A stretch of DNA of 64,000 nucleotides from Congeria kusceri (taxonomy: Eukaryota > Mollusca > Bivalvia > Myida > Dreissenidae). Position 1 is the stretch's first letter; every line of letters begins with the position of its first letter. Made by a program: the position numbers and the translations under genes. The stretch covers positions 186,001 to 250,000 of the forward strand of contig JAPFQT010000088.1 of assembly GCA_027627225.1 (NCBI GenBank). Direction: 5' to 3'. The notes under the pieces are model-generated. The model was not told the origin of the DNA, ran no database searches, and saw only the letters and a list, made by a program, of their open reading frames with translations. Below are positions 1 to 11,179 of this stretch, piece after piece.

Positions 1-354
1 TTAATAACATTTATTTAATTAGAAAGCAAAAGAAAATACTGACAAGAGAAAATACAACAGAGACTAGTTTGTAATGTAAAATGTCATCCTAAAAACCTAT
101 TGGTGACATATTGCTGTTTTTCCGGGATAAATGACAGGAAATCATGAAACTAAATACACTGTTCTATATAATGTAAGGATGTAAAAAAAATAGAATTATG
201 CTAGATTTTATTTATATTTGACATTAATGGCCTTTAATTATTTGTATTGAATACTGCTATCAAATAAGTAAACTGTATTGAGGAGCAAAATGCTGAAGCA
301 TAACAAACCATATAACCATATATCATTCTAAAAGAAATTCATAGCTTGCTATGA
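1..354. other. AT-rich intergenic stretch
   Basis: No open frame, splice-flanked exon or repeat boundary was recognised here. Confidence 0.5.
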
Positions 355-1700
355 ACAAGAGGGCCATGATGGCCCAAAGCGCTCACCTGAGAACTGGTAC
401 AGATGAATACCATACTGTTGTAACAGGTTTGAAAATAAAGGTATCTGAACAATACATAGTGGGGGTAGGATCAATTTAGATTTAAAACATCGGTAAGTGC
501 AATGGGCTAACTAAAGTATAAGTTGGGTAGTGGATGTGCGTTTTTTTGCAAATGGTTCTCAAATCATTTTTCTCAATATTCTTACCTAACCCTTTTTCAT
601 TAAGTCATTGACAATTCTGGAAAATGCACAAACAGTCCATGTTAATGTCTTTTTTGCAAACAGGTTTGGAAAACTAGTTGCAATGCCATAATTGTGATGG
701 CTGTGCTATTAGGTAAAGTTTTGCTTTTTCTTTGATAATTTTCTTTCCAATGATGATAAATGATGTTAATGCAGGCTCTGAACACTTCAAAGTTGCATGT
801 ACAAATAACTGCATGCAAGTCTTGCAACAGTTGGAATCAAACTTTATCAATCAATTGTTATGGTCATGCGCAAACTGTGTAAGTTTGGTCAACATTGAAT
901 CAAAAATTGTGTGTGCAAGCCAATCTTTGATAACTTGTTGATGTTTTTTTCATAACACAAGGGGCAATAACTCTGGTGTTTCTGGCCCGATCATGCTTAT
1001 ATTCTACTTCATCTGTAGTCTTATGTTCATAGACAAACTGTACACGATTGGTGAAGATTGGATGAAAAATGAAGCTTCTATCCTGAATAATGTCCATTTT
1101 GCATATTTTTTCACAAACAAAGGGCAATAACTCTGGTGTTTCAATCCAATCTTGCTTATATTTGACTTCAACTGTAATCTCATGAAAATAGAAAAACTGC
1201 AAGATTGTTGAAGATTGGATGAAAAATGTCTCTCTCTATCCTGCATGATGTCCATTTTTGTATATTGTTTTAATCAACAAAGGGCAATAACTCTGGTGTT
1301 TGAAACGCGATCTGGCCCATTTTTGACGTCTGCTGAGATCTGATGATCATACACAAACTGTGAAAGTTTGGTTAAGATTGGATGGAATATAAAGTCTATA
1401 CGTAACATTGGAAAAAGACACTTTTGCACTTTTTTGCATGAAAAAGGGGCAATAACTCTGGTGTTACTGGTGTGTTCTGACCCAATAACAATCCCATCCG
1501 AGATTTTATGGTCTTACACAAACTGTGCAAGTTAGGTCAAGATTGAATAAAGAATGTAGTCTTTATCGCGATAACGGTCCAAATTGTTGACGGCACATTG
1601 ACGACAGACAACGCCGGAGAGGTACCCTATACCAATAGCTCACCAAGCACTTCGTGCTCAAGTAAGCTACAAACACTAACCATGTCCCTTTCGAGACAAA
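355..1700 (-). repeat. Hairpin-ended dispersed element with internal ~155-bp units
   Basis: It starts with the near-palindrome GGGCCATGATGGCCC followed by GCTCACCTGAG. It ends near 1640-1665 with CTCACCAAGCACTTCGTGCTC, a second small palindrome. In between, a unit containing GGGCAATAACTCTGGTGTT recurs at about 961, 1121, 1281 and 1445. The same end motifs occur in the elements at 3825, 25225 and 38128, in either orientation. The short ORFs inside are by-products of the repeated unit. No transposase is encoded, so it is probably non-autonomous. Confidence 0.75.
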
Positions 1701-2009
1701 CTGCCATTGTTAACAGAGGGCAGATGTCCCTGGTGACCATTCTGGTAGCAACAACTCTGTGTTCCCCTCCATCTTGTAGTGCGAGCTGCGCTATTGTTTC
1801 AGCAGAAACATAACTTATACTGCAAAAATATACATTTAAATGAAACCTTTTGCACAGATTGGCAAATTGACAATATTTATTTATTTTTTTGTCACAGAAT
1901 CCAGAAAACAAGTACATTGTACATAAAGAAGGGAGATAACACATCTGACACAAAAATATATTGGAAATACAGTGCCGATTAAATGAAATGGATAAAATTA
2001 TATAGTGTA

Positions 2010-2580
2010 TGTAACGCTTTTCGTCGTTTTTTTAAAACAGGTGTTTCACTTACATAGCGTTAAAAATACATGGTTATTTTTGTAAATCTTACTGGTTGTA
2101 GGTTCAAGCTCAGGTGAAGGCAAATCTGTTCACTTTATTTGTTTTCTTTACCGTTATATAATTAAGAAATAATTTTTGATTTTGAATTGTGAATTTGTAA
2201 ATAAACAATGATTTTGAGTTCTGATGCGTAGGAATTCAAACATGAGTGTGTTAGCCCGAGTTGTATAATATATGTGCACCAGAACAAAAAATCATTGTTT
2301 ATTTACAGATAAACAACAATAAAGCAAAAATGATTTTGATTCTAACATGATCTAACTACATATTCTGCAATTACAATGTGAACTATATTTTACAGTTTTG
2401 GAAATACTTTTTCAAGTTGTTTATTGGCAGTTTATTTTTCTTCTATGCCTGTAGAAAACTCTGCACATGTCATGTTACAATATCTGTTTTTGGTTAGTCC
2501 AGATGGTTTAGTTTTTTTATTTTAGACATGTAGTGATATTTTTTTTAAATAAAATACTAAAATCTGTGAATAAGTCCCTT
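2010..2580 (+). repeat. Composite dispersed repeat related to 22330-22610
   Basis: Landmarks shared in order with the copy at 22330-22610 are: GTAACGCTTTTC, CATAGCGTTAAAAAT, a GGTTGTAGGTTCAAG box, GTTTTTGGTTAGTCCA and AAGTCCCTTTAAA. This copy has lost the tRNA-like A box and is split by the fold-back element at 2150-2390. Confidence 0.65.
2150..2390. mobile_element. Fold-back (palindromic) element, copy 1
   Basis: An arm around 2197-2228 (AATAAACAATGATTTTGAG) is matched in inverted orientation around 2277-2308 (CAAAAAATCATTGTTTATT), about 28 of 31 bases pairing, around a ~50-base loop. The loop keeps the phrase TTAGCCCGAGTTGT, which also occurs in the related element at 58015-58235. There is no coding capacity. 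Confidence 0.7.
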
Positions 2581-2734
2581 TAAAGAGGTAATAATTACAA
2601 GCATATCTGAGCTTTATGTGGTTTTAAAGTGGTACTATCACTACTGGTTAGTGAGAATTCCCTGGTACTTAAAGATTATTTTAAATGAATGAGCACATGA
2701 AAGGAAATGAATAAATGCGAGTGAACACATTTTG

Positions 2735-3440
2735 GCCTTATTAATATTATTAAAAGGTTTGTTTGGCGTAACCCTACCCAGAATTTTCGACGTGTGTAGG
2801 TAAGTAGGGTAATTTTAAGATTTTTTTTATTCTTTCAATGTTGTAAATTGAATATATAGTTCATGCTTACTATGTGACTATTGTACCAATGTACCCGCAA
2901 TATCAATGTTTTATTGATTTCTCATATTTGTTATTGAAACAAGTTTTAACATAAACATTTCAACATAATCAAGACAATATAAACTTGTCATTAAAGTTAG
3001 ATACATCCGAAATATATGTATCCCTTAAGACGAATTACTGAGGGGATCGGTGGTTGTAAACAATGTTTGTTACTACCATTTTATTTTAAAGAACATCCGT
3101 TACAGACGATTCATACATGTACGTTAATCACTGAACAATTTACAAACCTTAACTAAGGTAATTAACATCCGACACTCACTCAAAAATCACTTAGAAAACA
3201 CTTCATGTAATAATATTCTACACAACCGCGATCAACGTTAATCTCCAAAAAGAAGAGCATCAGAGGGCAAACTTCTACTATATTAAATGAAAAGGACTTG
3301 AAATGAGTACAAGGGACACAAACATAACAAAACAAAAAATTGTGTTTCACTTTTTGATTGTTGACCTTTTTAAGAGCAGCCATTCTCATGAGTAGGCAGG
3401 GTTACACCAAACCAACAGTTTATTAAGGCCTTGGGTACAT
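2735..3440. mobile_element. Inverted-repeat (MITE-like) element
   Basis: The left end reads GGCCTTATTAATA..GGTTTGTTTGGCGTAACCCTA. The right end, read on the other strand, is GGCCTTAATAAA..TTGGTTTGGTGTAACCCTG. That gives imperfect terminal inverted repeats of about 40-45 bp around ~600 bp with no convincing gene. The ORF at 3180-3389 looks like chance. The target duplication was not resolved. Confidence 0.65.
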
Positions 3441-3824
3441 TTTTTTGTAAACAATACAACAACTGATTTATGACCACACCGACTCAGGTCAATCTGCGAC
3501 AACCACCCTTTACAGAATACAAATGTTTTTACATAAATACGAGACATCTCTGTCACACAAGGAAGTACTTTTAATGACTAAATGTATTATAAATCAAACA
3601 TCGCCAATCTGTTAATTACCTTTGCACTCAGTGGTATGATAGATTGCTGGCCTGCGACTTGTCAAACACCGAGTTCTAAGAAACCCTGTGACTGTTGACC
3701 TTCACAAGCAGATTTTCACTGATGTTGACACACTGGTCCTAACCTGCCCCCTCACAACAATAAGAATATAAGAACTTCCATTTCAAAAGGCTTGGGAAAT
3801 ATCATGCATTTAAATCTTTAACAA

Positions 3825-5410
3825 TAATAATGGGGCTGTAAGGCCCCAGGTCTCTCACCTGAGTTCTAAGCAAGTTTCATGTTGATTGGGCAACAAATGT
3901 GGACTCAAGAGTGTTCACAAGCTTTTTTTTCTTTAATTGCCATTGTGACCTAGTTTTTTACCCCTCTTGACCCAGTTTTGATCTCGACCAAGATATCATA
4001 AGAACAAATGTTCTGAGCAATTTTCATGCTGCTAAGGCAAAAAATGTGGCCTCTAGAGTGTTCACAAGCTTTTTCTTTTTGCTCTAGTGACCTAGTTTGA
4101 CACCACATGACCCAGTTTCAAACCAGATATCATTGGAACAAACGTTCTGGGCAAATTTCATGAATATTGGGCAATAAATGTGGTCTACAGAGTGTTCACC
4201 AGGTATATGTTGAGCAATATAATTAAAACTGCCCCACCCCATGACAGCCATGTTTTTAACAAATCAAAATGATTTCAAGGAATTTAGTTGCGTGTTACCC
4301 AAGGACCATGTTTGTAAAATTAGTTTGAAACCCAGCATGCGGTTTTTGACAAGAAGATTTCAATAGTTTTCTATAACGCCATATAAGGAAACATTTCCCG
4401 CACCCTGGCGGACAAGTTTTTTTAACGAATCAAAATGACTTGAAAGAATTTGGTAGAGTGTAACAAAGGACCATTTTTATGAAATTAATTTAAAATCCAG
4501 AAGTGGTTTCCGACCTGAAGATTTTCTAGTTTTCTATATAGCCATATAAGAAAAACTGCCCCGCCCCCTGGTCTCCATGTTTTTTTTGATGAATCAAAAT
4601 AATTTAAATGAATTTGGTAGATGATCAACCAAGGACTATATTTGTATAAAATTATTTCGAAATCAAGCCAGTGGTTACAGACAAGAAGATTTTTAAAGTT
4701 GTAAATATAACCGTATCAGGAAAACTGCCCCGCTCCCTGGTGGCCGTGTTTTTAATGGAGCGGAACCATTTTTGAACTTGACAGAGATATCATATGAACA
4801 AATGTTCTGAGCAGGTTTTATATTGATTGGGCAAAAAGTGTGACCTGTAGAATGTGTGAGTGTGGAGATTTTTTATATCGAGTGCACCAGATGGCCATCG
4901 CCCTTAGAAGACTTGTTAGTTGGGTTACGGTGGATGGTGCAAGATACAGGAGATGCCCTGTTCCAGAGGCGACCATGGGTCTTTTAGTGCCCGGTGTGAA
5001 GCACCTAGTACACTGCACCTCGGTTTAACGTCTCATGCCAAAGATGAGTTAGTAGGTTAGGCTGTAGCAGGGACTCGAACCTGCGACCCCTGGGTTGTGG
5101 AGCCAGTCTGCTACGACTTGACCACGGATCCGCCTCTGGATTGTTTACAAGCTTTTTCTTCAATTTGACTTCGTGACCTAGTTTTTGACACCACATAACC
5201 CAGTTTAAAACTCTTTCGAGGTATCATTGGAACGAATGTTCTTGGCAAGTTTCAAGAAGATTGGGCAATAAATGTGGTCTATAGAGTGTTCACAAGGTAA
5301 ATGTTGATGACAAACGAGTAACGACAAACGAGTAATAAAGGACAACAGACAAAAGGCGATCACAAAAGCTCACCATGAACACATTGTGGTCAGGAGAGCT
5401 AAAAAAAAGA
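3825..5410 (-). repeat. Hairpin-ended dispersed element, interrupted by a SINE
   Basis: The left end has GGGGCTGTAAGGCCCC and CTCACCTGAG. The right end has GATCACAAAAGCTCACCATGA, the reverse complement of the start of the elements at 25225 and 38128. Internal units of roughly 130-170 bp repeat the phrases TGACCTAGTTT, ATATCAT..GAACAAA and GAGTGTTCACAAGC. A tRNA-headed insertion (4856-5134) splits one unit, whose two halves resume in register on either side. Confidence 0.8.
4856..5134 (-). mobile_element. tRNA-derived SINE-like insertion
   Basis: On the minus strand the segment begins with a tRNA-like head (5134 down to about 5060). This has a near-consensus B box GGTTCGAGTCC at 5081-5071 and an anticodon-arm-like CTGG..CCAG. 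About 200 bp of unrelated tail follows, down to 4856. It lies inside a unit of the surrounding repeat. Short imperfect flanking copies (around 4843-4855 and 5133-5145, 9 of 13 matching) may be the target duplication. The tRNA fold is imperfect, so this is not a functional tRNA gene. The SINE family is not identified. Confidence 0.65.
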
Positions 5411-5505
5411 ACGGTAGTATAAATTTGTATTACAAAGTTTCTTAGTGCTCATTTGCTTCAACTTCATAATATGGATAATCATGAAGGGAAAACATGCTTT
5501 AAATA

Positions 5506-5511
5506 TTTATT
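5506..5511 (-). terminator. Polyadenylation signal AATAAA (minus strand)
   Basis: A canonical AATAAA on the minus strand lies about 170 nt beyond the stop codon of the gene ending at 5682. It fits as that gene's 3' end signal. No cleavage-site evidence is visible. Confidence 0.5.
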
Positions 5512-5681
5512 AAGCCTATTTCCAGAAATTGTTCAATAGCCATGGAGACAGTACAATTTTAGAAGTGTGTTTACAGATATTGAGAATGTTCGATTCTGAA
5601 GAGCGGTTTAAACCCAGATCCGACAGAATGTGTGAGCCTCAAGAATCTGTGTTTTGCCACCACACCCACCTGTTAAAGTTG

Positions 5682-8645
5682 CTATGAACAATTACCACAT
5701 GTTCTCCTGAGGTCCTCACGTTTGTTGTACATGGCATGGTGGGGAGTCTCGAACCTGAGGTGTTCCCAGTCATTGATCTCCTGCAATATCTTCAACAGAA
5801 CTCTGTAATACCAAGATATCTGTCAACAGAGGTCATCTGTTAAGTTCAGATCTATAGAATGTCAACTTAAAAAGAGGCTTTTCAGTATAAATTCCTCCCA
5901 AAAGATGATATTTCTTTGGTATTGAATGTGAAGAAATTATAGTGCTATTTCTCAGATTCAGGTTTATAACAGGTTTGCTATTCTGATCACTTGCAACAGC
6001 AATTCTCGATGAAGCTGCCCAAAGATGTGAGAATGTTTGACACTGTGAAACACCAAAGGCATTTCTAGGTGCTTTACTGGCTTCTACAAGAAATAATTAT
6101 GAGTACCGCCCCATGGAAGCCATGTTTTGTTTAATAAATTAAAAGAGATTGAAAACTGAAGGAATCTTGTAGATGGTGACCAAAAAAAACATATCAGTGA
6201 ACTTATTTAGAAATCCAGACAGAAGTCTTGGGCAAAAAGATTTTCTGAAATTGTTTTCAGCTTGGTAGCCATGGAAACCAGAGAACTACATCAACTACAT
6301 GTGAGAACATCCAATGGCAAGCCTATTTTAAAAACTTCCACCTAGCTGTTCCTGAGATGTTTTAAAAACCATGTTTGGTGATGGTAACCAGCAAATCACT
6401 AATCACAACATCCCCCTTTTAATCATTTTATCTTCTGGTTGTTGATGAAAATAACAAAATCATACCCTTTAAAACAGCCCCAAACATTGTAGGCTAGCCA
6501 AAACCTACAGAGTTTAATTATGTACCCTGTACATCATTTTCTGTCCTCCTTTGTAGTTTGATTTGAATTAAACTTTCAATCACAAGTCATAAAGATATAC
6601 TGAACACAAAAAGTGGGGCAGACTGACGGACACACAGACAAACACTGCAATCACTGAACACCAAAGTACCTTTGGGGGCACCAATCAATGATGGCGGGCT
6701 GAAAATTAACGCTATCTTACCTAAATATTCAGCATGGTGGAACAAAACACTCTGTACATTGCTGGTGAAGATGTCTGTCAGGTTCTCAAATCCAAGCAGA
6801 AACGTGTCTCAGAGGAGCAATGAAGCTAAAGTATAAGTTCAAAGGAATCTGGTTGCAGAATACATGATCATGAATAAATAATAAATGCAAAGCACAACTA
6901 TTTCTACAACTTCTGGAAAAGATAATTATTTTCCAGGTGGGCTAAAATCTCATAGGAATATCAACAAGTTGTTTCAATGAGGACATTAATGCAGCTAGTA
7001 GTCTGGTCAAATACATAGCTAGAAAGTTAGAGTCTTAAAGGGACTATGTCAACAAAACTTGCCTTCCTATCGAACAATAAAAGATATTATAAGATAGAAA
7101 TGAGCAATACTAAGACATTTTAGTTAAATAAATAATAAATAATATAATATAATACACATATTTGTTAAAAACTAATTAGCCAAAAAAGTTAAAACATTAA
7201 AACCACATGTGGGTATTAAAGTCACAATTTGAGAGCAGTAGAAAGAAACGATAGCGTGGCAATGAATCATGTGTAAAGTATGGTTATCCAAATACACACA
7301 ATTCTTACATCAAAGGTAAACATGAAAAGGACCAAACAAACACGACCCTTATTATAAATTGATTTTTATCCCAGAATGCATTTACTGTTTTCACATTATA
7401 TATACCCTGTTTTAACCGTGGCAGTATTAAGATCTTAATTTTAGATCTTTTTGAGGCCTATTTCGATGACATAGTTCTTTTAACAGAGAAATTTAGTATT
7501 GCATTATGCTAATAATTTTTAGTCATGCTTTTGACTGCTCAGTACTTTTGTCATACATTTAAATGTACCTCACACTGCTGAACCTTCTGTCCAGACCCTG
7601 ACAGCATTGCAGTGGCAGGCCGAGAGGGCTGTCTCCTGTACTGGTTTGCTGGTAAGGATATTCACTGAAATCATACTTGTATGAAAGAAAGAGATCACAC
7701 TAACTATTTTACCTGTACTAGTTTAAACAGATCTCTGTTGTTTTTCTTCCATCAATTCTGCTAGTTGGACACTAAGCTTCCGACAGGGTCTGATCTATAA
7801 ACCTGTAATACAACAGGAAAGCATCGTGTTAAACAGTAAGAATTACTTACCGGTACATTAGAATAAGTTTTTCCTTCATCAAAATCTTATCTTTTGCTTA
7901 AACCACTGGGCTCAAATTCTTCAACTGAAAGATACTGAATGAATGACACTGCATTATTTATAGGTGTGTCAAAGGATCTCTGATGCAGGTCAGATAAACA
8001 TGCATTTTTGTTCTTTCACCAACAAGATTGATAGTCTTTATCCTGATCAACCTCAAAATGTTTTTGTTGTACATAGTCGTTTGTTAAATTTGATAGAAAA
8101 GACATTAAAATAACAATGAAGTTCAATGTTCAGAACGACCATATTATGCTTAATAAACTTTCTAAATAGTTATAAGGGTCATTATCATCATCATCATCAT
8201 CATCATCAATATCATTACATGTCTAATCCTTGTATGATTTATCACTGTATTTGTGAGTAATAGAACAAAAATGTTCAATGTTTACATTATTCTGGGTGCC
8301 TGTGTCTAAAGCTTTTTGGTCCAGCAACCACGTCCTGAAACTCCTTACCACTGTGTAGGCTGATAGGATGGTCGCTGGCCTGTCGTCACTCTGGAGGTAC
8401 TGCTTGTGTTCCTCCAGTTGGCCTGACCAGCATCAGAGTAGCAGGTGAGCGCCAGGAATAGGCTAGACATTTCATCACGATCATAACTGAAGATTAGACG
8501 TCATTGAACAAAACATCTGGTACAGTCGACTCCCTTACCTATAAGTTGCCCAGACCAGCACAAAAACTTAAAACTTCGAGCCATCCAGAAACTGTTTTCA
8601 GACATCATCTGTTGTTTTGCCTCTGTTTCCTCCCAAACCTCGAGA
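5682..8645 (-). CDS. Unrecognised spliced gene, last eight exons (3' part)
   Basis: Exons on the minus strand, in order: 8645-8539, 8422-8349, 7794-7729, 7648-7569, 7002-6966, 6784-6721, 6076-5971 and 5802-5682 (stop TAG at 5684-5682). All introns are GT-AG and 80-644 nt long, and all phases are compatible, giving the C-terminal 217 residues. Strongest are the first two exons (donors GTAAGG; text such as WEETEAKQQMMSENSFWMAR and LEEHKQYLQSDDRPATI) and the last three (SNVQSVLFHHAEYL; HIFGQLHRELLLQVIRIAN; LKILQEINDWEHLRFETPHH). The three middle exons (7794-7729, 7648-7569, 7002-6966) are weaker: two use poor GTTxxx donors and one overlaps a plus-strand alternative. The donor of the 6076-5971 exon is also a poor GTTATA. 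The protein looks mainly helical, with no metal-binding or catalytic motif and no family recognised. The 5' part is not found; it may lie beyond the repeats to the right. Confidence 0.6.
7595..7651 (+). other. Alternative plus-strand exon candidate
   Basis: A 57-nt stretch has a good acceptor (AACCTTCTGTCCAG) and a consensus donor (GTAAGG). In one frame it reads PDSIAVAGREGCLLYWFAG, which resembles a beta-propeller strand. It overlaps the minus-strand exon candidate 7648-7569, so at most one is right. No partner exon was found on the plus strand. Confidence 0.3.
8178..8212. repeat. (ATC)n microsatellite
   Basis: A run of about ten ATC triplets with an imperfect right edge, inside an intron of the minus-strand gene. 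Confidence 0.9.
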
Positions 8646-11179
8646 CTAAAGAGTATTTAAACATGTAGATCATTTTGGGTGACTGAGTGAAGACTTGTTT
8701 TGATTAATTTAATTTTTTCTTTGCTTAGATTTGCAATATTTATGGAAGAGTACATAACAAAATAATATGTACAGTAGATTTCGCTTAATTGAATAGTCCA
8801 TTTGCCACGTCCGAATATTCAAATATCCGGAGTATTCGTATATACGGAATCAGTCATATTTTCAATTATTTCAATGTAAATCAGATATGTTATGGTCTTA
8901 TTTAACCCATTTTGAATATATATCGCCAAACTTGTTGCGTAACAAAGTTTTTCATACTTCAGAATGCTAATAAACGTGCAAAAAAGCGTTCATAGTTGTT
9001 TGTTATCCATTATACGGTGCATTTGAAAATAATTCACGTGTGGTAATCACTCACAGGCTACGTAGCGTTCTAGAGTGCATATACGCTGTATGACGTGTAT
9101 TTACTCTGTATGACGCTATGTTCGTATGACATGTAACTAAACTCGTTTTACTTATTTATGGGCTTTATTTAGTACACATAAAATTAACAGCATTTAATAA
9201 GCATATTTTACAAAAATAATAACATTTATATAAAACACACAGGAATTATACATACAGGAATTATACAAACAAACAAAGTCAGGACATATGTACATTTCAA
9301 AATATTCACGGTATCCAATTGATGAACTCCGTCATTTTCGTTTTTCAATCAATTTAGTTACATGTACATGTAGTTTACAAACAATGCAGACACAGACTGT
9401 CTTGTAAACGGAGGCTCAGCCATCAGAAAATTCAAGACGTTGAAATTTGAGCCAAACAACATAAATTTATATCAATATATATTGCAAAACAATGGGTACT
9501 CCATTTGGTGTGGTTTGTATAACGCAAAATCAAAAAACATCACTTGTCTATAGTAAATGAGTATTTTAAATGGACCATCCTGATTCGTGTTTGTACAAAC
9601 AAATTCATATAATTTTAAATTGCCTTAATTTAGACATAATATCTATTTTCAACCACATTTTAAAAATTCTTGGGATTCTTTTAATGCGCTATTGAAGGAA
9701 ACATGATACTGTACCTCGTTACTACATGTATGGGTCAAATGCATGGATTGAAAGTTCTTTTTAAACAGAATCTGCATGATTTCAAGTTTTACAGTTGTTT
9801 ATTCAATATAAAACGGACCCAATAAAGATGCACGTGCTACGATTTCTACTACCAATGTACTTCGACTGCTCCGAGTACAGCATATATTCCACGTATAAGT
9901 GCTCGTTTGCGCAAAATTGTGATGACAAATCCGAATTTCATATGCGTCCGTTCAATATATATCACATTGAAATGTATATGGTAAAGAAAACACAGGCTGT
10001 TTGTAATTCTGATGTGCCCCATCAAGGTTCAAACACTTTTACAAACACACAGTTTGTTTATCTGTTCGTCTGTTTTCAACGTTACACAAACAGTTATGAA
10101 TGGATTCATATATTTGCATGACATTTTCGGTTGGAAATTGGCCAATGAACAATGAGCAAATATTTTGGTGGTGATCCCGATGTCGATGTTATACACGGCT
10201 TTTCCTGCATTTTTCTGCAAAAAGTGGTGATTCAAGATACAATCTCATTAAAATCAAATCCTAACGTTGTTAGGATCGGAAGGCATCGTATAACAGGTCA
10301 CGTTCAAATGACTTTCCAAAAAATACAAATCTCAGCCCGAAGTTCACGTTACTTTCGTGCATAGTTTTTGTGTTTTATATATATATGTTAAACCTCAACA
10401 TTTTGAAGGCAACAATATGATTGGCTCATGACAAGGTCATCTGAACGTGACCCCTAATGCGCAGTCATCAGATCCAGTCAGCGGATAATATACCGTAGTA
10501 GCGTCAGACTGGAGATGAACTTAATGAGATTGTTCAAGATACACAGTTTGATAATTTATGTCATTATTTCAAGGTCAGATAAATTCCTAAGTGGAATAAA
10601 GATGCAGGGTTCAACGATAGTATCTATTTAGATATCTTACAGCGTGTAACAACATTTAAAACATTCGTTACCTAATAGCAAATTAGTGTTTAATCTAGAA
10701 GGGCAGAGGGGCATGGCGCTTGACTTGGAATAAAGGGCTTTTTGTGCGTGGTGACACTGCTTAAAGGGCACACTAGGTTATAATAGTGTTTTTTCCTAAA
10801 GTAATATTTCAAACCACTATAAATATTAAATTAAGCAATATAGCAAAGATTGGTATCAAACCACTGAACATTTTAAGTGATCTCTGCTCGGGGTTTTTGA
10901 TCGTTTAGGAAAATTAAAATTTCGAGGTCGGTTTGAAACATCCGTTTTAAAGGAATGTGAATTTAATCAGTTGCCCGCCGATTTTCGAAAGCCTCCTGAC
11001 ACGCTGTGTACTGGTTTATTGATCAGAATTGCGGTCCCTATGTCTGTTGCAGCCGCGGTCCCAATTGTATTGCAGCCGCGGGCCTATTTTCTTAACAGTC
11101 GCAGACCAGTGAGAAATCTTCTTTAAAAAATGATGATTTTTATTAATCTAGAAGGGCAGAGGGCATGGTGCCTGCATCT
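8646..11179. other. Region without a supported gene
   Basis: The stretch around 8770-8860 (TTCGCTTAATTGAATAGTCC, AATATTCAAATATCCGGAG) resembles degenerate dispersed repeats seen also near 19090, 26700 and 42470. The 108-codon ORF at 9795-10121 has no recognisable motif, start context or splice partner. A phrase AATCTAGAAGGGCAGAGGG occurs twice (about 10693 and 11145), marking a small local duplication. Confidence 0.45.

Noticed and set aside
5608..5669. Possible extra terminal exon of the minus-strand gene (GGCGGKTQILEAH..)
   Set aside because: It would need an intron of only 26 nt; the preceding exon already reaches a stop at 5682.
9795..10121. 108-codon plus-strand ORF
   Set aside because: No motif, no plausible start context, no splice partner, and composition like the AT-rich background.
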